Of a stretch of 25,779 nucleotides of DNA, positions 15,454 to 21,887 are shown piece after piece. Made by a program: the position numbers and the translations under genes. Each line of letters opens with the position of its first letter. The stretch's first letter is position 1. Where the stretch lies: the NCBI RefSeq assembly GCF_040605455.1, contig NZ_JBEXCV010000130.1, positions 1 through 25,779 on the forward strand. Reading direction: 5' to 3'. The notes beneath the pieces are model-generated. The model was not told where the DNA came from. It worked only from the letters and a program-made list of their open reading frames with translations, and did no database searches. This stretch comes from Embleya sp040605455. GTDB lineage: Bacteria; Actinomycetota; Actinomycetes; Streptomycetales; Streptomycetaceae.

Positions 15454-16488
15454 TCACACCTTCGGCTGCTGCTGGGTGATGCAATGGATGCCACCGCCGT
15501 TGGCGAAGATGTCGCGGGCGTCGACGAGTTCGATCGTGCGGCCGGGGAAGAGCTTGCCGAAGGTCGCGGCGTTCTCCTCGTCGCGCGGGTCGTCGAACGC
15601 GCACAGGATCACCGCGCCGTTGGCGACATAGTGGTTGATGTAGCTGAAGTCGACCCAGTCGTCATGCGCTTCGAGCACGGTCGGCGCCGGGATCTCGACC
15701 ACTTCGAGCGCACGGCCCCGGGCGTCGGTGGAGGCGCGCAGCAGCGCCACGTTCTCCTTGCCGACCTCGTGGTCCGGGTGTGCCGGGTCCGGCTGCACGT
15801 GGGCCAGGACCAGGCCCGGGCGGGCGAACGACGCGACGATGTCGATGTGCCCCCGGGTGCCGTACAGCCCGTAGTCGCGGGTCAGTCCGCGCGGCAGCCA
15901 GATCACCTTTCGCACACCGAGGAACGCCTTCAGTTCGTTCTCGACCTGCTCCCTGGTCCACCCGGGGTTGCGGCCCTCGTCGAGTTGCACGGTCTCGGTG
16001 ATCAACACCGTGCCCTCGCCGTCGACATGGATGCCACCGCCCTCGTTGACCATCCGCGACGTGTAGCGCCGGGCGCCCACGGCCTCGATCACGTGCTCGG
16101 CGATGTTTCGGTCGTGCTCCCAGGAGGCCCACTCCTGGGCGCCCCAGCCGTTGAAGATCCAGTCGGCGGCGGCCAGTTCACCCTGTCCACCGGTCAGGAA
16201 CGTCGGGCCGATGTCGCGCATCCACGCGTCGTCGAGCGGGCGCTCCAGCACGGTGAGCGGCCGGCCGACGTACCGCGCCACGGTGCCCGACTCGCCGATG
16301 TCGGTGATCAGCGTCACCGGCTCGTAGCGGGCGATCGTCTCGGCCACCCGACCCCACGCGGTCCGCGCGGTGTGCAGGTCCTCCTCGCCGAAGGTCTCGT
16401 TGGGGCTGGGCCAGGCCATCCAGGTGCGCTCGTGCGGAACCCACTCCGCCGGCATCGAAAAGCCGTCTGCGGCCGGGGTGTTCGTCAT
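15454..16488 (-). CDS. aguA: Agmatine deiminase (PAD_porph family)
   Basis: A 344-residue guanidino-modifying enzyme that converts agmatine to N-carbamoylputrescine and ammonia. The peptidyl-arginine-deiminase fold is shown by MPAEWVPHERTWMAWP, DDAWMRDIGP (about 86-95), NEGGGIHVDGEG (about 148-159), GHIDIVASF (His214, Asp216) and the nucleophile Cys336 in NGGGIHCITQQQP. The length is a little shorter than plant and Pseudomonas enzymes but complete. The ATG at 16488 is preceded by GAAGGA at 8-base spacing. It lies 157 bases downstream of ureC on the same strand and is followed by a strong terminator, so it is the last gene of a ureAB-ureC-aguA transcript. No N-carbamoylputrescine amidase (AguB) gene is in the window, which is notable. 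Confidence 0.9.
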   Translation of the reverse strand: MTNTPAADGFSMPAEWVPHERTWMAWPSPNETFGEEDLHTARTAWGRVAETIARYEPVTLITDIGESGTVARYVGRPLTVLERPLDDAWMRDIGPTFLTGGQGELAAADWIFNGWGAQEWASWEHDRNIAEHVIEAVGARRYTSRMVNEGGGIHVDGEGTVLITETVQLDEGRNPGWTREQVENELKAFLGVRKVIWLPRGLTRDYGLYGTRGHIDIVASFARPGLVLAHVQPDPAHPDHEVGKENVALLRASTDARGRALEVVEIPAPTVLEAHDDWVDFSYINHYVANGAVILCAFDDPRDEENAATFGKLFPGRTIELVDARDIFANGGGIHCITQQQPKV

Positions 16489-16562
16489 CTCGGAAATCCT
16501 TCGGACTCGGATCCGCGGCGGGTCTGCCGGCGGACGACGCGGGGTCGACCGGGGAAGCCGGC

Positions 16563-16580
16563 AGTCCCGCCGCGGGGACT
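16563..16580. promoter_or_regulatory. Inverted repeat between ureC and agmatine deiminase
   Basis: AGTCCC (16563-16568) and GGGACT (16575-16580) flank a 6-base centre. The site could be an RNA hairpin tuning ureC/aguA levels, or an operator. No promoter was recognised beside it. Confidence 0.3.
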
Positions 16581-16586
16581 ACGGGA

Positions 16587-16661
16587 GGTATGCGGGCGCA
16601 CCGGCACCGGCAGGTACGCGGGTGCGTGGCGCAAGTACGCGGGCGCTACAGGAAGTACAGG
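16587..16661. repeat. Degenerate tandem repeat straddling the ureC 3' end
   Basis: GGTATGCGGGCGC (16587), GGTACGCGGGTGC (16613), AGTACGCGGGCGC (16634) and a partial AGTACAGG (16654) recur every 20-26 bases. The last copies lie within or at the ureC stop, so the array extends from the gene into the 157-base spacer before aguA. Confidence 0.55.
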
Positions 16662-18319
16662 CGGTTCAACGACACCGATTCGGCGGCCTGCGACATGACG
16701 GGTACGCCGTCCATCGTCACCGCCCCGGTGTCCGCGGCGACCCGAACCTCCGCCAGTCGGTTGTTGTGGATCATCGCCGCCGGGCCGATCCCCCGGGTGC
16801 CGCGCACACCCACCCGTCGGCGCCGCGTCGGCATCAGGTCGCCGCCTGTGGCCGCCGCCGCCTGCGAGGTGAAGGCCACCGACAGTTCCGCCGGTGCCGC
16901 GCCGTGTGCACCGAACTGCGGTCCCAGGACCAGCGGTTCGCAGTTGTCGGTGGACGCATTCGGGTCGCCCACCACGCCGTAGGCCGGGAACCCGCTTTTG
17001 AGCACGAGTTGCGGCTTGGCGCCGAACCACTGCGGATGCCACAACACCAGGTCGGCCATCTTGCCGACCTCGATCGAGCCGACCTCGTGCGCCAGACCGT
17101 GCGCGATCGCCGGATTGATGGTGAGCTTGGCGATGTAGCGCTTAACCCGTTCGTTGTCGTGCCGTTCGTGCTCGGCGCCGCGTTCGAGCTTCATCTTCCC
17201 GGCCATCGCGAAGGTGCGCCGCACGGTTTCGCCCGCGCGGCCCATGCCCTGCGCGTCGGAGGACGTGATCGGGATGACCCCGAGGTCGTGCAGCACGTCC
17301 TCGGCGCCCATCGTGCCCGCCCGGATGCGGTCGCGCGCCATCGCGGCGTCGCCCGGCAGGTCGGTCTTGAGGCCGTGTGCGGACACGATCATGCCGAAGT
17401 GCTCGCCCAGCGCGTCGCGGCCGAACGGCAGCGTGGGGTTGGTCGAGGAGCCGATCACGTTGGCCACCCCGGCCATCCGCATCACGTTCGGCACGTGCCC
17501 GCCGCCGCACCCTTCGATGTGGTATGCGTGGATGGTCCGCCCGTCCAGCACGGACAGCGTGTCGTCCACGGACAGGCACTCGTTGAGGCCGTCGGTGTGC
17601 AACGCGACCTGTACGTCGTGGTCTTCGGCCACCCGCAGCGCGGTGTCCAGCGCCCGGGCGTGCGCGCCCATGTCCTCGTGCACCTTGAAGCCGGACGCAC
17701 CACCCTCGATCAGCGCCTCGTCCAGCGGCCCCCGTCCCGAGGACGAACCCCGGGCCAGGAAGGCGATGTTGACCGGCCAGGCGTCGAACGCGGAGAACGC
17801 GTGCCGCAGCGCCCAGGGCGAGTTCACCCCGACGCCCCACACCGGACCGAACTCCTGGCCGACGATCGTGGTCACCCCGGAGGCCAGCGACGCCTCCATG
17901 ATCCGCGGCGACAGCAGGTGCACGTGCGTGTCGATGGCTCCGGCGGTGGCGATCAGCCCCTCGCCGCTGACGATCGTGGTCCCGGTGCCGACCACGACCT
18001 CGACGCCGTCCTGCGTATCGGGATTGCCCGCGCGGCCGATCGAGGCGATCCGGCCCTCGCGGATGCCGATCGAGACCTTGCGGATGCCCTGGATCGCGTC
18101 GATCACCACGACGTTGGAGATCACCACGTCGCACGTGTCGCGGACCGGGATCGCCTTCAGGTGCAGGCCGTCCCGGGCGGTCTTGCCGAAGCCCGCGAGA
18201 AACTCGTCGCCGGGCAGCGCCGAGTCGTGTTCGATCTCGATCACCAGCCCCGAGTCGCCGAGCCGCATCCGGTCGCCGGCCCTGGGGCCGTACGTGGACG
18301 CGTAGTCGCGCGGGTCCAT
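16646..18319 (-). CDS. ureC: Urease alpha subunit homologue with altered flap (Cys to Ala)
   Basis: A 557-residue nickel amidohydrolase. In this numbering the metal ligands are all present: His132 and His134 (DTHVH), Lys212 (GFKVHED, the carbamylated Lys), His241, His267 (YHIEG) and Asp355 (SSDAQGMGR). The catalytic His214, Asp216, His315 and Arg331 are also there; positions after about residue 200 differ from Klebsiella numbering by exactly five. The mobile-flap Cys (Klebsiella Cys319) is Ala314 and the next residue after the catalytic His is Gly, so the flap reads IVSAHGL, not VCHHL. The ATG at 18319 gives MDPRDYASTYGPRAGD; a GTG at 18343 overlapping the ureAB stop (GTGA) would add eight residues and has the better GGAAGG ribosome site. 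No ureD/E/F/G lies in the window. Co-transcription with agmatine deiminase makes a role in agmatine nitrogen release likely. Confidence 0.88.
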   Translation of the reverse strand: MDPRDYASTYGPRAGDRMRLGDSGLVIEIEHDSALPGDEFLAGFGKTARDGLHLKAIPVRDTCDVVISNVVVIDAIQGIRKVSIGIREGRIASIGRAGNPDTQDGVEVVVGTGTTIVSGEGLIATAGAIDTHVHLLSPRIMEASLASGVTTIVGQEFGPVWGVGVNSPWALRHAFSAFDAWPVNIAFLARGSSSGRGPLDEALIEGGASGFKVHEDMGAHARALDTALRVAEDHDVQVALHTDGLNECLSVDDTLSVLDGRTIHAYHIEGCGGGHVPNVMRMAGVANVIGSSTNPTLPFGRDALGEHFGMIVSAHGLKTDLPGDAAMARDRIRAGTMGAEDVLHDLGVIPITSSDAQGMGRAGETVRRTFAMAGKMKLERGAEHERHDNERVKRYIAKLTINPAIAHGLAHEVGSIEVGKMADLVLWHPQWFGAKPQLVLKSGFPAYGVVGDPNASTDNCEPLVLGPQFGAHGAAPAELSVAFTSQAAAATGGDLMPTRRRRVGVRGTRGIGPAAMIHNNRLAEVRVAADTGAVTMDGVPVMSQAAESVSLNRLYFL

Positions 18320-18339
18320 CACATCACCACTGCCGCCGC

Positions 18340-19188
18340 TCACCGGACGCCACCTTCCTTGCCGTTCCCCGAATCCGACGCCCCGTCGACGGCAGCCGCC
18401 GAGCCGCCCGGCTCCGCGCCCAGGTATCCGCACGCGTGGGCTTTGCGCAGCGCCTCCTCCAGCGCGCCCGGCGCATCCAGCGGCCCGTCCACGAGTCCCG
18501 CGAAGCCGATCGCCACCCGCGCCCCGCCGATCGGCACCAACCGCACCTCGACCGTCGCACCGGGGTCGAAGCGCACGGTGGAGCCGGCCGGGATGGCCAG
18601 GCGACGCCCGTAGCCGATCGCCCGGTCGAAGCGCAGCCTCGGGTTGGTCTCGAAGAAATGGAAGTGCGACGTGACGCTGATCGGCACCTCGGAGGTGTTG
18701 GTCACCGAGACCGGCGCCAGGTCGGCGTCCGCGTACGGATCCACCGCCGGTCCGCCCGGAATCACCGCGCCCGGCGCGTCGTCGCCCAGCGAGCCGGGGC
18801 CGGACACGGGCGCCGCGACCGCGCCGGAGCGCGATCCGTGCCCGTGGCAGTGCACCTCGCTCTCGCCCACCGGCAGGCCCTCGCCGGAGCGGAACGGGTC
18901 GGTCACCACCGCCAACCGGGTCGCGTCGTCGAACACCGCCTCGACCTTGACGTCGGCCAGCACGTCCACGACACCCGGCAGCACGTCGCTCACGCCGAGT
19001 ACCGAGCGCGCGGCGTCGATCGCCTCGGCCAGCCGGGCCCCGTCCCGGGCCGCCTCGCACACGGTGTCCGCGATCAGCGCGGCGGCCTCGGGCACGTTCA
19101 GGAGCAGCCCCCGGGCCCGCCGCGCGCGGGCCAACTCGGCGGCTGTGAAGATCAGCAACCGGTCCCGCTCGGTGGGCGTCAGCCGCAT
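18340..19188 (-). CDS. ureAB: Fused urease gamma/beta subunit
   Basis: A 282-residue fusion. The gamma (UreA) part is at about 1-100 (MRLTPTERDRLLIFTAAELARARRARG, LNVPEA, VEAVFDDATRLAVVTDPF). The beta (UreB) part is at about 135-250 (VIPGG, VTNTSEVPISVTSHFHFFETN, LRFDRA, RLAIPAGSTVRFDPG). The linker is Gly/Ala-rich, and a C-terminal extension past 250 is Ala/Gly/Ser-rich. Gamma/beta fusions occur in several actinomycetes and in Helicobacter. The ATG at 19188 has GGAGGT just upstream. The stop overlaps a possible ureC GTG start. Transcription is from TTGACA-17-TTCAAT, with two operator copies over the -10 and the start site, implying tight repression. Confidence 0.9.
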   Translation of the reverse strand: MRLTPTERDRLLIFTAAELARARRARGLLLNVPEAAALIADTVCEAARDGARLAEAIDAARSVLGVSDVLPGVVDVLADVKVEAVFDDATRLAVVTDPFRSGEGLPVGESEVHCHGHGSRSGAVAAPVSGPGSLGDDAPGAVIPGGPAVDPYADADLAPVSVTNTSEVPISVTSHFHFFETNPRLRFDRAIGYGRRLAIPAGSTVRFDPGATVEVRLVPIGGARVAIGFAGLVDGPLDAPGALEEALRKAHACGYLGAEPGGSAAAVDGASDSGNGKEGGVR

Positions 19189-19201
19189 GCGTACCTCCGT
19201 A

Positions 19202-19216
19202 TTGAATGGCGTTCAA
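19202..19216. promoter_or_regulatory. ureAB operator A
   Basis: TTGAATGGCGTTCAA, the reverse complement of operator B. Centred about 21 bases (two helical turns) from B, it lies around the predicted transcription start of ureAB. Confidence 0.68.
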
Positions 19217-19221
19217 ACCGC

Positions 19222-19250
19222 ATTGAACGCCATTCAATACCACCTGTCAA
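19222..19250 (-). promoter_or_regulatory. ureAB-ureC-aguA promoter
   Basis: On the minus strand, a perfect TTGACA (19250-19245) is followed after 17 bases by TTCAAT (19227-19222). The predicted start is near 19215, leaving a leader of about 27 bases with GGAGGT before the ATG at 19188. The -10 and spacer are covered by operator B. Confidence 0.65.
19223..19237. promoter_or_regulatory. ureAB operator B
   Basis: TTGAACGCCATTCAA, with the 17-bp palindromic envelope A...T intact. It overlaps the -10 and spacer. Together with operator A and the related site at 13649 it forms a three-member set of TetR-type sites. Confidence 0.68.
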
Positions 19251-19314
19251 CGCCCTCGCGAGGTGTCGGCGGACCCGTTCTCCCGGGGCGACGACGCCCG
19301 CCGCAGCGTCCGGC

Positions 19315-19401
19315 TCAACGAGCCGGACGCGCGGCCAGGCCGTCCGGGAGCAGCCGCAGGCCGGCCTCGAAACCGCGCTCGTCCAGTCGGGCGGTGCCGC
19401 C
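19315..19401 (-). pseudogene. Possible C-terminal scrap of a regulator
   Basis: A minus-strand frame ends GGTARLDERGFEAGLRLLPD-GLAARPAR-stop. This pattern resembles the last helix of TetR-type proteins (F-E-x-GL-x2-L-x-DGL). No start, helix-turn-helix or upstream homology is seen. It could be chance; listed only because the whole 19.26-20.15 kb stretch is made of such fragments. Confidence 0.2.
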
Positions 19402-19402
19402 G

Positions 19403-19690
19403 ATGCCGCGTGCCGAACTCCTGCCCCGGGTCCAGGCGTTGTTCGCCGAGCAGAACCGGCACGGGTCACCGGCGTACACATCCCGGACGACGCGCCGCGC
19501 ACCGTCGACACCCTGACCGGGTTGACCGAGGAGCGGCGGCTGGGCATGCGGATCCACCTCGCACCGTGGTGCCCACCCGGCGACGTGGACGATCTCGCCC
19601 AGCGGATCAGCGAACTGCGCTCCCTCGACGGGCTGGTCCGATCGCCGCGGTCAAGTTCTTCACGGACGGTGCGATCGACGGCGGCGGGGC
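19403..19690 (+). pseudogene. Frameshifted fragment of a YtcJ-like amidohydrolase
   Basis: Three consecutive pieces in different frames make one amidohydrolase-like segment: AELLPRVQALFAEQNRHG, then VTGVHIPDDAPRTVDTLTGL and RRLGMRIHLAPWC, then AAVKFFTDGAIDGGG. The order and text match the region between the metal-site strands of large metal-dependent amidohydrolases. At least two frameshifts break it, and the N-terminal HxH motif and the C-terminal half are missing. It is clearly non-functional. It lies directly upstream of the ureAB promoter on the other strand. Confidence 0.5.
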
Positions 19691-19764
19691 CGCGCGCTCC
19701 CGGCCGGTTTCCGGGCGTTCGCGGCGCGGTCCCCGCGCGGCCGTCGCGCGGTCCCGGCGCCGGC

Positions 19765-19902
19765 TCAGGCCCCGGCCGTGCGCAGCAGTTCCGGCAGGGC
19801 GCTCATGTCGTCGAAGAGCACCGCACCCGAATCCGCCAACCGCTCCGCCGTGGTCAGTCCGCCGATGTAGCCGAACGCCCGCATCCCGGCCGCCCTACGC
19901 GC
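19765..19902 (-). pseudogene. C-terminal fragment of a HAD-family phosphatase
   Basis: Minus-strand reading RRAAGMRAFGYIGGLTTAERL, then GAVLFDDMSALPELL and a stop codon, is the usual end of beta-phosphoglucomutase-like HAD hydrolases (last loop and C-terminal helix). Upstream homology stops abruptly near 19902, where a WYL-regulator fragment begins on the opposite strand. The nucleophile Asp motif and the core are absent, so this is a truncated remnant. Confidence 0.55.
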
Positions 19903-20150
19903 CGGCCGCGCAGGTCGCCGCCCGACTCGGCGACGCACTGGGTGGCGGCGCCGAGCCGGGCGGCCCTCGGTTGCACGCGCTCGACGCGGGCAGTTGCCGG
20001 CTGACCGGCTACGCCGACGCGCTCGACTGGCTCGCCTTCCGCCTGTCCATGCTCGGCTGCGCGTTCGACGTGCATGAACCGCCCGAGCTGCGCGAGCACC
20101 TGCGCGCACTGGGCGGTCGGGTCGCCCGCGCGGCAGGCGACGTCGCCGCC
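19896..20150 (+). pseudogene. C-terminal fragment of a WYL-domain transcriptional regulator
   Basis: Plus-strand reading YAPAAQVAARLGDALGGG, then GSCRLTGYADALDWLAFRLSML and FDVHEPPELREHLRALGGR, matches the WCX (C-terminal) part of HTH-WYL regulators. The DNA-binding and WYL domains are missing, and there is no start codon or ribosome site. The frame runs on into the pyrophosphatase gene on the other strand, so its own stop seems lost. It is a decayed remnant, abutting the HAD fragment at about 19.9 kb. Confidence 0.55.
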
Positions 20151-20194
20151 CGGACGCACCCGGCGCCGGGGCGTTCAGCGCCTGGCCCGGGCGC

Positions 20195-20704
20195 TCATCG
20201 GCCCTCGAACGGCCAATCGCCGCCGTCGAGTTCGCGTCGTTCGTAGGCCGCCACGATCTCCTTCTCGGCGGCGTCCCGACCCTCCCAGTGGGAGCCCTCC
20301 ACCGACTTGCCGCGTTCCAGATCCTTGTAGACCTCGAAGAAGTGTGCGATCTCGTTGAGTTGGAACGCCGGGACATCGCCAATGTCCTGTATCGGCTGCC
20401 GGCGCGGATCGCGAGCGGGCACGCACAGGACCTTCTCGTCCGGACCCTTCTCGTCGCTCATCACGAACATCCCGACGGTGCGACACCGAATCAGACAGCC
20501 GGGAAAGGTCGGCTCGTCCAGCAACACGAGCACGTCGAGCGGGCCACCGTCGCCACCCAGGGTGCGATGCACGAACCCGTAGTCGGCGGGATAGGCGGTG
20601 GACGTGAACAACATGCGGTCGAGCCTGATGCGTCCCGTGCGGCGGTCCATCTCGTACTTGTTCCGACTGCCCGCGGGAATTTCCACGACGACGTCGAACT
20701 CCAC
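20195..20704 (-). CDS. ppa: Family I inorganic pyrophosphatase with a substituted active-site Asp
   Basis: A 169-residue cytosolic enzyme of the family that hydrolyses pyrophosphate to phosphate. MEFDVVVEIPAGSRNKYE, YPADYGFV, FPGCLIRCRTVGMF and HFFEVYKDLE are typical. The family signature D-G-D-P-x-D appears here as D52-G-G54-P-L-D57. The middle aspartate (E. coli Asp67) is replaced by glycine through a GAC-to-GGC change, while the equivalents of Asp65 and Asp70 are present. The start is GTG at 20704 with AAGGAG six bases upstream. The gene stands alone, divergent from the enoyl-CoA hydratase and next to a pseudogene cluster. It may be a second, weakened copy, or the change may be a sequencing error. 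Confidence 0.88.
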   Translation of the reverse strand: MEFDVVVEIPAGSRNKYEMDRRTGRIRLDRMLFTSTAYPADYGFVHRTLGGDGGPLDVLVLLDEPTFPGCLIRCRTVGMFVMSDEKGPDEKVLCVPARDPRRQPIQDIGDVPAFQLNEIAHFFEVYKDLERGKSVEGSHWEGRDAAEKEIVAAYERRELDGGDWPFEGR

Positions 20705-20865
20705 GACGGCTCCTTAACGGCCTATGGATCAAGACCCGATATGCGCGGCATTCCGTATTCCTGACGTACCGTCGAGGACTTTCCCACGTCACCGCGCCGT
20801 TACGCACGTGAAGCACGGGGCAACCGGGCCATCGACACCCCGCGACCACCCGATCGCATCGTCCC

Positions 20866-20878
20866 TTGACTCGGTCAA
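20866..20878. promoter_or_regulatory. Palindrome upstream of the enoyl-CoA hydratase
   Basis: TTGAC-TCG-GTCAA is a perfect 5-bp inverted repeat followed by CTAAGTAAGG, in the divergent region between ppa and the hydratase. It looks like a TetR- or GntR-type operator, and TTGACT could double as a -35. No matching -10 is obvious. Confidence 0.35.
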
Positions 20879-20948
20879 CTAAGTAAGGTTTCCTGTCCAT
20901 CGACCCACCGCATCCACGCCCCGCACCCGCACACCACCAGGAGCAGCC

Positions 20949-21731
20949 GTGATCCGGATCGAGGACGCCGACCGCGTCAGGACCATCACCCTCGACCGCC
21001 CCGAAGCGCTCAACGCGTTCAACGAGGCGCTCTACGACGCGACCACCGAGGCGCTGATCGACGCGGCGGCCGACCCGACGGTGGCGGTGGTGGTGCTGAC
21101 CGGCGCCGGACGGGCGTTCTCGGCGGGCACCGACCTGATCGAGATGGCCCAGCACAACAGCGGGACCAAGATCCGCGGCAAACACGGCTTCGGCGGCATG
21201 GTCGACCGGGTCCAGGCGTTCCCCAAGCCGCTGCTGATCGCCGTCAACGGGCTCGGCCTGGGCATCGGCGCGACCATCCTGGGCTTCGCCGACCTCGCCT
21301 TCATGGCCGACACCGCACGTCTGAAGTGCCCGTTCACCTCGCTCGCGGTGGCTCCGGAGGCGGCCGGCAGCGTGACCTTCCCGCAGTTGCTCGGCCGGCA
21401 GAACGCGATGTGGGCGTTGCTGAGCAGCGAGTGGCTCAGCGCCGCCGAGTGCCTGGAGATGGGCCTGGTGTTCAAGGTGTGCCCGGCCGACGAACTGCTC
21501 GACGTGACCATGCGACACGCCCGGATCCTGGCCGCCAAGTCGATCCCGTCGCTGATCGAGTCCAAGCGGGTGGTCCTGGAGGGACTCGGCGACCAGATCG
21601 CCCAGGCCCGCCGACGCGAGAACGCGGCCTTTGGCCGACTGCTCGGCAAGCCCGCCAACATCGAGGCCCTGACCGCCTTCGCCGAACGGCGCGAACCCGA
21701 CTTCGCGGCGATCGACGCCCGCGAGGGCTGA
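20949..21731 (+). CDS. Enoyl-CoA hydratase/isomerase family protein
   Basis: A 260-residue crotonase-fold protein. LDRPEALNAFNEALYD (about 17-32), the oxyanion segment GAGRAFSAGTDLIEM (about 52-66), NGLGLGIGATI and the catalytic-region APEAAGSVTFPQLLG are present. One Glu (in PEAAG) occupies the acid position and the second hydratase Glu is not evident, so isomerase or another crotonase chemistry is as likely as classic hydratase. The GTG start has AGGAG 6 bases upstream. The palindrome at 20866 suggests a fatty-acid-type regulator acts here. The gene appears monocistronic; the amino-acid permease starts about 155 bases downstream. Confidence 0.87.
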   Translation: MIRIEDADRVRTITLDRPEALNAFNEALYDATTEALIDAAADPTVAVVVLTGAGRAFSAGTDLIEMAQHNSGTKIRGKHGFGGMVDRVQAFPKPLLIAVNGLGLGIGATILGFADLAFMADTARLKCPFTSLAVAPEAAGSVTFPQLLGRQNAMWALLSSEWLSAAECLEMGLVFKVCPADELLDVTMRHARILAAKSIPSLIESKRVVLEGLGDQIAQARRRENAAFGRLLGKPANIEALTAFAERREPDFAAIDAREG

Positions 21732-21751
21732 GGCCGCGGCGCGGACCGGGT

Positions 21752-21784
21752 GCGGGCAGGGGCGGGGCGTCCTCGTCCGCCCGC
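21752..21784 (+). terminator. Hairpin after the enoyl-CoA hydratase
   Basis: GCGGGC (21752-21757) and GCCCGC (21779-21784) can pair around a G/C-rich 21-base interior. It begins about 20 bases after the stop. Only a moderate call because the loop is long. Confidence 0.35.
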
Positions 21785-21887
21785 GCTCGAACAGCCATGG
21801 ATTGTCGGATTTGCCGGATGCCTCCGGGACTGCGGGATACTGTCTGCTCCCGCACGACCGTTCCAGTCCCCAGGATCAGCGCCACCC

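Noticed and set aside
15248..15631. Possible small plus-strand gene between the membrane protein and the urease operon
   Set aside because: Low-complexity Thr/Arg/Ala text that crosses the terminator and the end of agmatine deiminase on the other strand.
19258..20170. Insertion sequence or transposon explaining the pseudogene cluster
   Set aside because: No transposase motif, terminal inverted repeat or target-site duplication could be found.
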